Assembly: GCA_947501355.1 (NCBI GenBank)
Contig: CANMVA010000001.1
Location: 2,503,492 to 2,567,491, forward strand
DNA length: 64,000 nt
Origin: an uncultured Paracoccaceae bacterium
GTDB lineage: Bacteria; Pseudomonadota; Alphaproteobacteria; Rhodobacterales; Rhodobacteraceae
Reading direction: 5' to 3'
The first letter of the stretch is position 1. Every line of letters begins with the position of its first letter. The notes under the pieces were generated by a model. The model saw nothing but the letters and a program-made list of their open reading frames with translations, had not been told where the DNA came from and did no database searches. Positions 35,998 through 45,102 of this stretch are shown here, piece after piece. The translations under genes were made by a program, and so were the position numbers.

Positions 35998-36291
35998 CTA
36001 GGCTGGCCCCGCCAAGCGGGCCTCCCAGTGTTCGCCCATTGCAACAATGCAGGACGTGCCATTTGCGTAGTTCTGGACGATCATCCATTCGCCATCCTGT
36101 CGGCTGACCCAAACCTCCAACATGGTTTCCGGATCACGCAGCCCCATGCCCTGACGTTCGGCACCCAAGACTTCAGTCAGCATTGACAACATCCGTGCTC
36201 GATCATCGCAGCTGACATCCGACATTTTGGCATCAGCCAGTGTTGGCGCAGACAGACTGAGTGTCAAAAAGAGAACGAAACGAGCAATCAT
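35998..36291 (-). CDS. Small secreted protein of unknown function (copy B)
   Basis: 97 residues from the start MIARFVLF, which begins a good signal peptide (cleavage near TLADA); the longer ORF-track start lacks one. The mature part resembles copy A (GLRDPETMLEVW, DGEWMIV, SCIVAMG), with two conserved cysteines that could form a disulfide. The two genes face each other with about 150 bases between them. Function unknown; a periplasmic role linked to phosphonates is only guilt by position. Confidence 0.6.
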   Translation of the reverse strand: MIARFVLFLTLSLSAPTLADAKMSDVSCDDRARMLSMLTEVLGAERQGMGLRDPETMLEVWVSRQDGEWMIVQNYANGTSCIVAMGEHWEARLAGPA

Positions 36292-36450
36292 GCTCGAAGC
36301 ATAGATGGGCCGGGCACAAAAGGTAACAGTTTTATGACGACTTGTGGATAAAATCCGTTGAAAGGCAAAACCGATCTCGATCTCTGGATCGTCATCATGG
36401 GCGCCCTTGTCATAAATTCGTTGCGCAATTGGCAAGAAATTGAATCCAAA

Positions 36451-36468
36451 CTGTCATGTGAGTGTCGC
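36451..36468 (+). promoter_or_regulatory. Pho box upstream of phnC2
   Basis: CTGTCAT, four bases, then GTGTCGC: 12 of 14 positions fit the PhoB direct repeats. It lies 37 bases before the phnC2 ATG. A weaker TTGTCAT half-site stands about 40 bases further up. No PhnF1-type palindrome is present here. Confidence 0.6.
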
Positions 36469-36505
36469 TTCGCCTGCGTAATTGCCCCTCAACCACGGGG
36501 ATGAC

Positions 36506-37321
36506 ATGCTAACAATTGATGCACTGACAAAGCGGTTCGGGGACAAGACGGCTGTGGATTCAGCCAATATCTCTGTCGACCAACCGACGATGATTGGGAT
36601 TATCGGGCGTTCTGGCGCCGGCAAATCCACCCTTCTCAGAATGGTCAATCGCCTCAGCGACGCCACGAGCGGAACCATCACTTTCGAAGGTGAAGATATC
36701 ACAGCTCTACGCGGCGCGGCGAAACGCGATTGGCAGTCACGCTGTGCCATGATCTTCCAGCAATTCAATCTGGTCCCACGGATGGATGTGGTATCGAACG
36801 TCCTACACGGCACTTTGAACAAGCGCTCAACCGTCGCGACCATGTTCAACCTCTATCCGCAGGCGGACATTCACAAGGCAATTGAGATACTCGATCGTCT
36901 TGGCATCGCCGAGCAAGCGCCCAAGCGTGCGGAGGCGTTGTCTGGTGGCCAGCAGCAGCGCGTCGCGATTGCGCGGGCATTGATGCAAGATCCCAAAATC
37001 ATCTTGGCGGATGAGCCCATCGCCTCGCTTGATCCGATGAACGCTCAGGTGGTGATGCAATCCCTGCGCAACATCCATGAAGAGGATGGGCGCATGGTGA
37101 TCGCCAATCTTCACACACTCGACACCGCCCGCCGTTATTGCGACCGGGTGATCGGGATGCGTGACGGACGGATCGTCTTTGATGGGACGCCTGCGCAACT
37201 GACCACCGGCGCGGCACGCGACATTTACGGTGCTGGCGCGGACTTCTCTGAAGCCGCGACATCCACCGAAATCGAAACACTGGACAGGCCCGAGGTTCGC
37301 GAAGCTGAAACCTACGTCTGA
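36506..37321 (+). CDS. phnC: Phosphonate ABC transporter ATPase PhnC, system 2
   Basis: 271 residues; start at 36506 (MLTIDAL) behind GGGGA. Walker [10 protein letters not shown], signature LSGGQQQRV and Walker [11 protein letters not shown] are present. It is close to PhnC1, suggesting the two transporters arose by duplication or by gain of a related cluster. It leads the unit phnC2-D2-E-E-acyltransferase. Confidence 0.94.
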   Translation: MLTIDALTKRFGDKTAVDSANISVDQPTMIGIIGRSGAGKSTLLRMVNRLSDATSGTITFEGEDITALRGAAKRDWQSRCAMIFQQFNLVPRMDVVSNVLHGTLNKRSTVATMFNLYPQADIHKAIEILDRLGIAEQAPKRAEALSGGQQQRVAIARALMQDPKIILADEPIASLDPMNAQVVMQSLRNIHEEDGRMVIANLHTLDTARRYCDRVIGMRDGRIVFDGTPAQLTTGAARDIYGAGADFSEAATSTEIETLDRPEVREAETYV

Positions 37322-37381
37322 TCCAGGTGTCTACCTGCACAGGTGTGCAGGCCAACTTCATCACATCCAACGGAGAGACCG

Positions 37382-38293
37382 ATGAAAAAGATCCTTGCCC
37401 TTGCACTGGCAACAACCACAGCGCTGAGCACAGGCGTTGTCGCAGAAGACATCACCGAATTCCGCATCGGCATTCTGGGCGGCGAAAACGCTCAAGACCG
37501 CCTGAACGCCTATTCCTGCCTGCAGGAATACACCACAGAAGCGCTTGGCGTCGAAACCAAGCTGTTTGCACCTGCCGACTATAACGGTGTGATCCAGGGT
37601 CTGCTGGGTGGCACTATCGACATGGCGTGGCTGGGCGCATCGGCCTATGCGGCGACCTTCCTGCAGGATGAAGCCGCGGTTGAGCCTGTCCTCATCAAAG
37701 TGAACCTCGACGGCTCCGTCGGCTATCACTCCATTGGTTTTGCGCGCGTTGACAGCGGCATCACCTCGCTTGATGACATGCAGGACAAAGTCTTTGGTTT
37801 CGGTGATCCAAACTCGACATCCGGCTACCTCATTCCTTCGATCGAAATTCCGCAGCATGCGGAAGGCATCACGATGGAGTCTGGCGACTACTTCGGTGAA
37901 GTGAAATTCACCGGCGGTCACGAGCAGACCATTGTTGCGGTCAACAACGGCGACATCGACGCTGGCGTGACCTGGGCCGACGCTCAAGGCAACTGGGAAG
38001 ACGGCTACAACTCCGGCGCGCTGCGCAAGGCGGTTGATGCGGGTCTCGTGGACATGAACGAGCTGACGCAGATCTGGAAGTCCAAGGTTATCCCGGAAGG
38101 CCCCATCGTTCTGCGCAAGGCCCTGCCCGAAGACGTGCGTGCCACAATGACCGATTTGATGGACACCCTGCACGAACGTGACGAGCAGTGCGCCTATAAC
38201 GTCGCTGCTGGCGAAACTCTGGGCTTCCAGCCCGTCACACACGAGACCTACGAATCCATCGTGGAAGCCCGCAAGTCGAAGATCGGCGGATAA
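37382..38293 (+). CDS. phnD: Phosphonate-binding periplasmic protein PhnD, system 2
   Basis: 303 residues; start at 37382 behind GGAGAG. A signal peptide of about 20 residues ends near VVAED. The phosphonate motif is DPNSTSGY, and the GASAYAATF and GGHEQTIVAV segments correspond to the binding-site loops of E. coli PhnD. It belongs to the canonical C-P lyase cluster, so a broad phosphonate range is expected. Confidence 0.94.
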   Translation: MKKILALALATTTALSTGVVAEDITEFRIGILGGENAQDRLNAYSCLQEYTTEALGVETKLFAPADYNGVIQGLLGGTIDMAWLGASAYAATFLQDEAAVEPVLIKVNLDGSVGYHSIGFARVDSGITSLDDMQDKVFGFGDPNSTSGYLIPSIEIPQHAEGITMESGDYFGEVKFTGGHEQTIVAVNNGDIDAGVTWADAQGNWEDGYNSGALRKAVDAGLVDMNELTQIWKSKVIPEGPIVLRKALPEDVRATMTDLMDTLHERDEQCAYNVAAGETLGFQPVTHETYESIVEARKSKIGG

Positions 38294-38312
38294 CCCAATT
38301 TTCATGACGTGT

Positions 38313-38336
38313 CCGGTGGCGCTTCGGTGCCACCGG
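38313..38336 (+). terminator. Attenuator-like hairpin between phnD2 and phnE2
   Basis: CCGGTGGCGC and GTGCCACCGG pair over the stem with a TTCG tetraloop, followed by TATTCTTTT. It stands in the same place as the hairpin after phnD1, although the sequence differs. Confidence 0.7.
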
Positions 38337-38356
38337 TATTCTTTTGCGGGGGCATA

Positions 38357-39232
38357 ATGGCAGACCTATCCCTTGGCAGCGCCGCGCAAAGCGTCGGCAG
38401 CATCCAATCCAATTACATGGCGCAAGTTCAACGGCGCAGGCTCTACAGCGGTCTTGCTCTCCTGATCTTCGTCGTCCTCATGGTGTCGGGTTTCAACATC
38501 GCCGACGACCGCAATGCAGGCGGCTTTTGGGACGGTCTCGGTCAGATTGGCGACTATCCCGCCGAAGTGCTGTCAGAGGCATGGGAGAAGCGCGCTGATC
38601 TACCTGGCCTGATCGCGAAATACTTCCCCGCGTTGATCGAGACCATCAACATCGCCGCTGTCTCCACCCTGATCGGCGCAATCGCTGGCCTGATCCTGTC
38701 GTTTCTCAGCACACGTGGTCTCGCCAAATGGCCCCGCCTGATCCCACTGTTTCGGCGCTTTTCCGACATCATGCGCGCCGTGCCTGAAATCGTCATTGCC
38801 CTTGTTCTGATCTTCGTTCTGGGCGGTGGGCCTGTGCCCGCGATGATTGCCATCGCCATCCACACGGCCGGGGCTTTGGGCAAACTTTTCTCGGAAGTCG
38901 CCGAAAACGCTGACCTCAAACCCGTCGAAGGCCTTGCCTCGACAGGCGCGACGTGGTCGCAGAAGATGTTGCTCGGTGTGGTCCCGCAGGTCGCGCCCAA
39001 CTACGTCAGCTACGCGTTGCTGCGGTTCGAGATCAACATACGTGCCTCTGCCATCCTTGGTTTCGTGGGCGCTGGCGGCCTTGGTTACGAGCTGCGCAAC
39101 GCCATGGCATGGGGTCCAGGTCGATTTGATGAAGCCGCCGCCATCTTCATCCTGCTCTTCGGCACCATCGTCTTCTTCGATCAGGTCTCCAGCCACTACC
39201 GCAACCGTCTGACCGAGGGGCAAGCACAATGA
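38357..39232 (+). CDS. phnE: Phosphonate ABC transporter permease PhnE, system 2, first copy
   Basis: 291 residues; the ATG at 38357 follows GGGGGC, and the ORF-track extension lies in the hairpin. One N-terminal helix, a short periplasmic stretch and five more helices, with the coupling loop EGLASTGATWSQKM. Its stop overlaps the start of the second permease by four bases. Confidence 0.93.
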   Translation: MADLSLGSAAQSVGSIQSNYMAQVQRRRLYSGLALLIFVVLMVSGFNIADDRNAGGFWDGLGQIGDYPAEVLSEAWEKRADLPGLIAKYFPALIETINIAAVSTLIGAIAGLILSFLSTRGLAKWPRLIPLFRRFSDIMRAVPEIVIALVLIFVLGGGPVPAMIAIAIHTAGALGKLFSEVAENADLKPVEGLASTGATWSQKMLLGVVPQVAPNYVSYALLRFEINIRASAILGFVGAGGLGYELRNAMAWGPGRFDEAAAIFILLFGTIVFFDQVSSHYRNRLTEGQAQ

Positions 39233-40554
39233 CAGCCACGGATATCTGCCTCGCCAAGAGCAATGCTGACGCGCTGTTCCAGCGCAAGCGTATCTTCGGT
39301 TTCGCAGTCCCTGCCGTGATCTGCGCCTACCTCGTTTACATCTTCTTTGCGTTCGACATTCAGGGCCTTGCTCAACGCGCGAACATGGAGAATGCGGTCA
39401 CCCTCGCCTCCGATAGCTGGTCGCACAAAGTTCACGTCACCCGCGACAACCGGTCAGGCGAAATCAGCTATGCTGTCGAGGGCGAACGCAAAGGCCGTTA
39501 CCCGGAGGGCGAGCGCCCAGCCTGGGTGTCGGGTGACGACATCATCACAATCGATCTGGGCGGCGACCAGATCGTGCGCTACCTGCCGGACAACCGCACC
39601 GAAATAGACCTCCCGGATTTCCCGCTGATAGAAGTGCAGGCCGAGGGTCGCACGCTGACCAGTAACCTTGAGACTGCATTTCCTGGCGACCTGCCCGATT
39701 GGATCTCGGCTTCAAACCGCCGCATCGGCATCACCACGCCTGAGGGCCGTATCACCCTCACAGGCGCGCGTACCGAGGTCTTCAACTACTTTCCGGGCTG
39801 GGAGCTGTTCTGGTTCACTCTCGACAGCCCCTATCACGGTCAGGGCGTGGGCCAGATCCTCTTTGGTGACCGTATTGACCCCACACGCAGCAATGTCACA
39901 GGCGCAGTATACGACTGGTGGAATAACGCCATGTGGCGGCACAAGGACGTGATGTGGGCGATCGGCGAAACGCTTTTGATGGCGTTTCTCGGGACCATGG
40001 GCGCCGCGATGATCGCGCTGCCGATGGCCTTCCTTGCTGCCAAGCGGTTCACGCCCATCATGCTTTTGCGTGCCACAACGCGGCGCCTTTTCGACTTCGT
40101 GCGCGGCGTGGATGCTCTGATTTGGACGGTGGTTCTGGCCCGCGCCTTTGGCCCTGGCCCCCTGACCGGCACGCTGGCGATCCTTATCACCGACACGGGC
40201 ACGTTCGGGAAAATCTTCTCGGAGGCGCTGGAAAACGTCGACAACAAGCAAATCGAAGGTGTCTCTTCAACCGGTGCCAAACCCCTGCAACGCTATCGAT
40301 TTGGCGTGATCCCGCAGGTCGTCCCGGTGCTTCTGGCGCAGATCCTCTACTTCCTTGAGTCCAACACCCGGTCCGCCACAATCATCGGCGCAATCACTGG
40401 CGGCGGCATCGGCCTGATGCTGACGCAAGCGATCCAGACCCAGAAAGACTGGGAAGAGGTCGCCTACTATATCGTCTTGATCATCCTGATGGTCATGTTC
40501 ATGGATTGGTTCTCCGGCTGGCTGCGCGGCAAACTGATCGGGCGCAAGGACTAG
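39229..40554 (+). CDS. phnE: Phosphonate ABC transporter permease PhnE, system 2, long form
   Basis: 441 residues, about 155 more than the corresponding permease of system 1. The first helix (about 24-45) is followed by a soluble, beta-rich, charged periplasmic segment to about residue 235. The normal PhnE helices (starting near [10 protein letters not shown]) and the coupling loop [14 protein letters not shown] come next. Long PhnE forms are known in other alphaproteobacteria. The extra domain could interact with PhnD or line the entrance. The stop overlaps a GTG of the dehydrogenase remnant. Confidence 0.92.
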   Translation: MTATDICLAKSNADALFQRKRIFGFAVPAVICAYLVYIFFAFDIQGLAQRANMENAVTLASDSWSHKVHVTRDNRSGEISYAVEGERKGRYPEGERPAWVSGDDIITIDLGGDQIVRYLPDNRTEIDLPDFPLIEVQAEGRTLTSNLETAFPGDLPDWISASNRRIGITTPEGRITLTGARTEVFNYFPGWELFWFTLDSPYHGQGVGQILFGDRIDPTRSNVTGAVYDWWNNAMWRHKDVMWAIGETLLMAFLGTMGAAMIALPMAFLAAKRFTPIMLLRATTRRLFDFVRGVDALIWTVVLARAFGPGPLTGTLAILITDTGTFGKIFSEALENVDNKQIEGVSSTGAKPLQRYRFGVIPQVVPVLLAQILYFLESNTRSATIIGAITGGGIGLMLTQAIQTQKDWEEVAYYIVLIILMVMFMDWFSGWLRGKLIGRKD

Positions 40555-40670
40555 TGGCACGCATCCTGATCACGGGGGCGAACCGGGGCATCCCACCCAT
40601 CGCCAATCACCCGACACGCGCCGACACCGGCAAGGTCTTTCGCCCCTCCGGAGAGGAAACTCCCTCCTAA
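40554..40670 (+). pseudogene. Internal-deletion remnant of a short-chain dehydrogenase
   Basis: A 38-codon frame from a GTG overlapping the phnE stop to a TAA overlapping the next ATG. It begins [12 protein letters not shown], the exact nucleotide-loop start of a short-chain dehydrogenase, and ends [10 protein letters not shown], which looks like the C-terminal end of the same family. The body (about 200 residues) is gone, yet the frame and the coupling to both neighbours are kept. It is too short to be an enzyme; it may serve translational coupling only. Confidence 0.65.
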
Positions 40671-41287
40671 TGCCCCGCCTCACTGCCGAGCGCCCATTCA
40701 TCCACCCCGATTGCGAGATCGCGGACAGCACCTTTGGGGCCTATGTCGAAATCGGGCGGGGCAGCCGTGTCGCGCATACGCAAATGGGCGACTACAGCTA
40801 TTGCGACCGTTTTGCGGACATCGCCAACGCGCGCATTGGAAAGTTCGCCAACATCGCTGCATTCTCGCGCATCGGGGCGACGGATCATCCGCTCCACACG
40901 GCAGCGTGTCATCATTTCCTGTACCGCTCAGACGACTACTGGGACGACGCCAGCCGAGACGAGGATTTCTTTGACCAGCGCAAGTCTCGCATCGCCACCA
41001 TTGGCCACGACACATGGATCGGCGCAGGCGCGATGGTCAAACCAGACGTGACCTTAGGCGACGGGGCCGTCGTAGCGGCAGGCTCAGTGGTGACCAAAGA
41101 CGTGGCCCCCTACACCATCGTCGCCGGAACTCCGGCCAAACCATTGCGCTTGCGCCAACCGCCCGAGATCGCCAAACGCCTCATCGCGCTGGCGTGGTGG
41201 GACTGGCCGCATGACGCGCTCCGCACGGCGCTTGACGACTTTCGGGCGCTTGAGGCCATGGCATTTCTCGAAAAATACGAGACCTAA
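40670..41287 (+). CDS. Hexapeptide-repeat acyltransferase of phosphonate metabolism
   Basis: 205 residues forming a left-handed beta helix: hexapeptide turns from about residue 10, a loop with HHFLYR and DDYWDD, then [20 protein letters not shown] and VAGTPAKPL. It belongs to the acyltransferase family repeatedly found in phn operons. The substrate is unknown; acylation of an aminophosphonate is a reasonable guess. It is the intact counterpart of the frameshifted gene at 30397 and overlaps the end of phnF2 tail to tail. Confidence 0.85.
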   Translation: MPRLTAERPFIHPDCEIADSTFGAYVEIGRGSRVAHTQMGDYSYCDRFADIANARIGKFANIAAFSRIGATDHPLHTAACHHFLYRSDDYWDDASRDEDFFDQRKSRIATIGHDTWIGAGAMVKPDVTLGDGAVVAAGSVVTKDVAPYTIVAGTPAKPLRLRQPPEIAKRLIALAWWDWPHDALRTALDDFRALEAMAFLEKYET

Positions 41288-42003
41288 CCCTCCAGCGTTA
41301 AGGTCACGCGATCGCCAGCAAACCATGTCCGTCCGTACTCGACTGGGGTGCTGGTCTCATCCACGTTTACACTCGAAGATTTCATAAGCGGAACACCTTC
41401 TGAGACCTGAAGATGGAGCGCCTGCATCGCTGTCGCCCGCACGGCAGTCAGTCGGGTGGACCTGCGTGTATAATCTGAAATACCGCATAAACGAAGGGCC
41501 TCGGTCACGCTACTGGTCTTGGCGAGGGTCCCTGTGATGCCTGCGAGCCTTTGAATTGGAAACAGACTTTCAAAGACAGCAATAGGCTGACCATCCGCAA
41601 GCGAAAGACCGTGATACGCACAAACCGGATCCGTTGGGGCAATCTGCAACGCCTTGGCTTCACCCTCCGTCGCAGACCGCACCTCGATCTGGAGAGCGCG
41701 CTTGTCTGGCCGTCTGCCCGCTGCGATCAGGTTTTCGTGGAACCGGACACGCTGCCCGATAGGGTAGTCGGTCGGCGTTGCCGCCACGAAGGAACCAGAG
41801 CCACGGCGTGTGCGTATCAGGCCTTCCTCGACCAAAACCGAAATACCGTGTCGAACTGTGTGCCGGTTGACACCAAAACGCTCCGCCAGAGCTGCCTCTG
41901 TCGGCAGCTTATCGCCGGGCGCATACTTTCCCTCTGACAGGTCGCTGCGCAGCGCATCCGCGATGGCCTGCCAGATGGATGTTTTGCCTGAACTGTCACG
42001 CAA
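41284..42003 (-). CDS. phnF: GntR/HutC-family regulator of phosphonate genes, cluster 2
   Basis: 239 residues starting with TTG at 42003; an in-frame stop stands just upstream and no ATG precedes the helix-turn-helix. The winged helix ([23 protein letters not shown]) and C-terminal UTRA domain are typical of PhnF. It is transcribed away from phnG2, sharing an 81-base region that holds two TGTATAG repeats, the likely binding site. It is not in the same transcript as phnG2, unlike phnF1. Confidence 0.9.
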   Translation of the reverse strand: MRDSSGKTSIWQAIADALRSDLSEGKYAPGDKLPTEAALAERFGVNRHTVRHGISVLVEEGLIRTRRGSGSFVAATPTDYPIGQRVRFHENLIAAGRRPDKRALQIEVRSATEGEAKALQIAPTDPVCAYHGLSLADGQPIAVFESLFPIQRLAGITGTLAKTSSVTEALRLCGISDYTRRSTRLTAVRATAMQALHLQVSEGVPLMKSSSVNVDETSTPVEYGRTWFAGDRVTLTLEG

Positions 42004-42049
42004 GCTTCACAAATCTCTTCTGTCTAAAGTGCGGCTATCTGTTATGATA

Positions 42050-42064
42050 TGTATAGTTGTATAG
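42050..42064. promoter_or_regulatory. Tandem TGTATAG repeats between phnF2 and phnG2
   Basis: TGTATAG occurs twice, eight bases apart, in the divergent promoter region; the GTATAG core recalls the published PhnF site of Mycobacterium smegmatis (TGGTATAGACCA). A TATGAT stands just upstream as a possible -10 element for phnG2. The site differs from the cluster 1 palindrome. Confidence 0.5.
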
Positions 42065-42084
42065 ATTTTGGAAAAGTTGTCGAG

Positions 42085-42540
42085 ATGAAAGACGCTTTCG
42101 AAGAAAACGCAGAGCGGAAAGCCTGGATGGGATTGCTGTCAAAGGCACCGGAGGGCCGCGTCGCCGCCCTTCTGGACGCCGCTATGGCACGGCCGGACTT
42201 CACATGGCTGCGCACACCGGAAATTGGCAGCACGATGGTCCGTGGTCGCGCAGGTGGAACGGGCGCGCCCTTTAACATAGGGGAAGTGACTGTGACGCGC
42301 TGCGCACTGACGCTTGCCAGTGGCGAAGTTGGGCATGCCTACATCCAGGGCCGCCGCAAGTCGGATGCTGAAGCCGCCGCTCTTGTCGACGCGCTGATGC
42401 AAACCGGCCAGGCGGGGGCGGTCCGCAAATCAGTTCTTGAAGCGCTTGAGGCGGAGCGATCCGCCGCAACGATCGCCCGCGCGAACAAGGCCGCCGCAAC
42501 CAAGGTTGAATTCTTTACGATGACGCGAGGAGAGGACTGA
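42085..42540 (+). CDS. phnG: C-P lyase core subunit PhnG, cluster 2
   Basis: 151 residues, normal length. The ATG at 42085 (MKDAFEE) is preferred to 42049, which lies in the regulator site. The segment APFNIGEVTVTRCAL and the following YIQGRRKSDAEAAAL are typical. PhnG supports PhnI in coupling phosphonate to ATP ribose. Its stop overlaps the phnH start. Confidence 0.93.
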   Translation: MKDAFEENAERKAWMGLLSKAPEGRVAALLDAAMARPDFTWLRTPEIGSTMVRGRAGGTGAPFNIGEVTVTRCALTLASGEVGHAYIQGRRKSDAEAAALVDALMQTGQAGAVRKSVLEALEAERSAATIARANKAAATKVEFFTMTRGED

Positions 42541-43142
42541 TGCTGGCTGATGCTCTTGCAGGTGGGTTCGACACGCCCGCGACCCAGTCCGCGCACGCGT
42601 TCCGAAGTGTCATGGAGGCGATGGCGCGTCCGGGTGCGATCCAAGGCATTCAGGGCGGCGCGCCGCCCGCGCCCTTGTCCGTCGCGGCCGGCACCGTTCT
42701 ATTGACCCTGTGTGATACAGACACGCCCATCTATCTTGCTGGCAAAGCTGATCACAGTGATGTCCGCGCGTGGCTGGCATTTCATACTGGCGCTCCGCTG
42801 ACAGGTCCGTCTCACGCGATGTTTGCCATCGGGGACTGGGACGCTTTGATGCCGCTCAGCAGCTATCCCATCGGAACATCGGAATACCCGGACCGCTCGA
42901 CAACCCTCATTGTGGAATGTGCAGAACTCGAAGCGAATGGCACAACGCTGCGCGGACCGGGCATCAACTCCAAGGCCATGCTGTCCTTGCCAGAAACCCG
43001 CGCTTTTCAAGACAATCGCGCCCTGTTTCCGCTTGGGCTTGATTTCATTTTCACCTGTGGAGACAGGTTGGCAGCCCTTCCCCGCAGCACAGTGGTTTCG
43101 CGTTCACATGGCGAAGCGGCCCCAGCTCAAGGAGCGTTCTGA
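42540..43142 (+). CDS. phnH: C-P lyase core subunit PhnH, cluster 2
   Basis: 200 residues, close to E. coli PhnH. Family signs are FRSVMEAMARPG at the start, the DTDTPIYL segment, GPGINSKAML and PLGLDFIFTCGD near the end. It completes the PhnGHIJ core. Coupled to phnG and phnI by one-base overlaps. Confidence 0.93.
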   Translation: MLADALAGGFDTPATQSAHAFRSVMEAMARPGAIQGIQGGAPPAPLSVAAGTVLLTLCDTDTPIYLAGKADHSDVRAWLAFHTGAPLTGPSHAMFAIGDWDALMPLSSYPIGTSEYPDRSTTLIVECAELEANGTTLRGPGINSKAMLSLPETRAFQDNRALFPLGLDFIFTCGDRLAALPRSTVVSRSHGEAAPAQGAF

Positions 43143-44230
43143 TGTATGTTGCAGTAAAGGGCGGCGAGCAGGCCATTGAAAGCGCCCATGCCTGGCTTGC
43201 CGAAGAGCGGCGGGGTGATCTGAACATCGCAGAGCTCAGCATTGCGCAAATCCGTGAGCAATTGAAGCTGGCCGTCGACCGCGTCATGGCCGAAGGGTCG
43301 CTTTACGATCCTGACCTTGCCGCGCTTGCGATCAAGCAATCGCGTGGTGATCTGATCGAGGCGATCTTCCTGATCCGGGCCTACCGCACAACGCTACCCC
43401 GGTTTGGCGCGTCAGAACCGGTGGATACGGGTGCAATGGCCTGCGACCGGCGCATCTCGGCCACCTTCAAGGATTTGCCGGGTGGGCAGGTTCTGGGGCC
43501 AACCTTTGACTACACCCACCGCTTGCTGGACTTCAAACTGGCCGCTGATGGTGAGACCCCAGACGCGCCATCACGTGAAAGCGTTCCCGGCGACGTGCCC
43601 CATGTGACAGAGTTTCTGAACCGCGAAGGGCTCATCGAGGAAGCCCCTCATGACGACACGCCCCCACCCGACCTAACACGCGAGCCGCTGGAAATGCCGG
43701 CAGACCGCGCACTACGCTTACAGGCGCTCACCCGCGCCGATGAAGGCTTCACCCTTGGTCTCGCCTATTCCACGCAACGCGGCTATGCGCGCAACCACGC
43801 GTTTGTCGGCGAATTGCGGATCGGCAAGGTCGCCGTTGAAATGGACATCCCCGAGCTTGGCTTCGCGATTGAAATTGGGGAGGTCACGCTGACCGAATGC
43901 GAGACCGTGAACCAGTTCAAGGGATCAAAAACCGAGCCTCCACAATTTACGCGCGGCTATGGATTGGTCTTTGGCCAATCTGAACGCAAAGCAATTTCCA
44001 TGGCTTTGGTCGACCGCGCGCTGCGTTGGGAAGAGCTGGGCGAAGACAACGTGGGCGCACCCGCTCAGGATACCGAATTCGTGCTCTACCACGCGGATAA
44101 TATCCAGGCGACGGGATTTCTCGAGCACATCAAGCTGCCCCATTATGTCGACTTTCAGTCCGAGCTGGAATTGGTACGCAAGCTGCGCCGCGAAGCCGGT
44201 GCAGATCAGGTGCAGGAGGCTGCGGAATGA
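43142..44230 (+). CDS. phnI: C-P lyase core subunit PhnI, cluster 2
   Basis: 362 residues. The zinc-binding pair is present in HIKLPH (about 329 and 334). MYVAVKGGEQAIE at the start and DRRISATFKDLPGGQVLGPT are well conserved. It carries the nucleosidase and phosphonate-transfer site of the C-P lyase. It overlaps phnJ2 by four bases. Confidence 0.96.
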   Translation: MYVAVKGGEQAIESAHAWLAEERRGDLNIAELSIAQIREQLKLAVDRVMAEGSLYDPDLAALAIKQSRGDLIEAIFLIRAYRTTLPRFGASEPVDTGAMACDRRISATFKDLPGGQVLGPTFDYTHRLLDFKLAADGETPDAPSRESVPGDVPHVTEFLNREGLIEEAPHDDTPPPDLTREPLEMPADRALRLQALTRADEGFTLGLAYSTQRGYARNHAFVGELRIGKVAVEMDIPELGFAIEIGEVTLTECETVNQFKGSKTEPPQFTRGYGLVFGQSERKAISMALVDRALRWEELGEDNVGAPAQDTEFVLYHADNIQATGFLEHIKLPHYVDFQSELELVRKLRREAGADQVQEAAE

Positions 44231-45102
44231 CCGACCAGGCTTACAACTTCGCCTACCTCGACGAGCAAACCAAACGGATGATCCGCCGCGCGATCCTCAA
44301 AGGGCTCGCCATACCCGGCTATCAGGTGCCCTTCGCGAGCCGTGAAATGCCCATGCCCTACGGCTGGGGCACCGGAGGCGTTCAAGTTTCGGCAGCGATC
44401 CTGACACCCGACGACACTTTCAAGGTGATCGACCAAGGCGCCGACGATACGACCAATGCGGTCTCGATCCGGTCCTTTTTTGAACGGACCGCTGGCGTGG
44501 CGACCACAACTGCGACATCCGCGGCGAGCGTGATCCAGACCCGTCACCGCATCCCCGAGGAGCCACTGACCGAAGATCAGATCCTCGTCTACCAGGTGCC
44601 GATCCCAGAGCCTCTTCGCTTTCTGGAGCCACGCGAGAGCGAGACCCGCAAGATGCACAGCCTTGAGGAATACGGGCTGATGCATGTGAAGCTTTACGAG
44701 GACATTAGCCGCCACGGCCATATCGCCACCTCTTACGCCTATCCGGTTAAAGTCGAGGAGCGCTATGTGATGGACCCCTCCCCGATCCCCAAATTCGATA
44801 ATCCGAAGCTGGGCGACATGGCAGCGATCCAGCTTTTTGGCGCAGGCCGCGAGCAGCGGATCTACGCGTTGCCACCCTACACGCAGGTCGTGAGCCTCGA
44901 TTTTGAAGACCACCCGTTTGAGGCCACGAAAGCCGACCAGGTCTGCGGTCTTTGCGGCGCAACCGACAGCTACCTTGACGAGGTGATCGTGGACGACGCC
45001 GGCGGACGGCTCTTTTGCTGCTCGGACACCGATTACTGCACAGCCCGCCGCGCCCAAGGCCATCAAGGCCCTGCCTTCCTGGACAGTGAGGCTGTCGCAT
45101 GA
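44227..45102 (+). CDS. phnJ: C-P lyase PhnJ (radical SAM), cluster 2
   Basis: 291 residues with all catalytic elements: Gly31 in IPGYQVP for the glycyl radical, and Cys240, Cys243, Cys265 and Cys271 in CGLCGAT and FCCSDTDYC. These match E. coli Gly32, Cys241, Cys244, Cys266 and Cys272. It cleaves the C-P bond of ribose 1-phosphonate 5-phosphate, releasing the alkane and the cyclic ribose phosphate. It is the active counterpart of the cysteine-poor PhnJ1. Its stop overlaps the histidine phosphatase start. Confidence 0.97.
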   Translation: MTDQAYNFAYLDEQTKRMIRRAILKGLAIPGYQVPFASREMPMPYGWGTGGVQVSAAILTPDDTFKVIDQGADDTTNAVSIRSFFERTAGVATTTATSAASVIQTRHRIPEEPLTEDQILVYQVPIPEPLRFLEPRESETRKMHSLEEYGLMHVKLYEDISRHGHIATSYAYPVKVEERYVMDPSPIPKFDNPKLGDMAAIQLFGAGREQRIYALPPYTQVVSLDFEDHPFEATKADQVCGLCGATDSYLDEVIVDDAGGRLFCCSDTDYCTARRAQGHQGPAFLDSEAVA

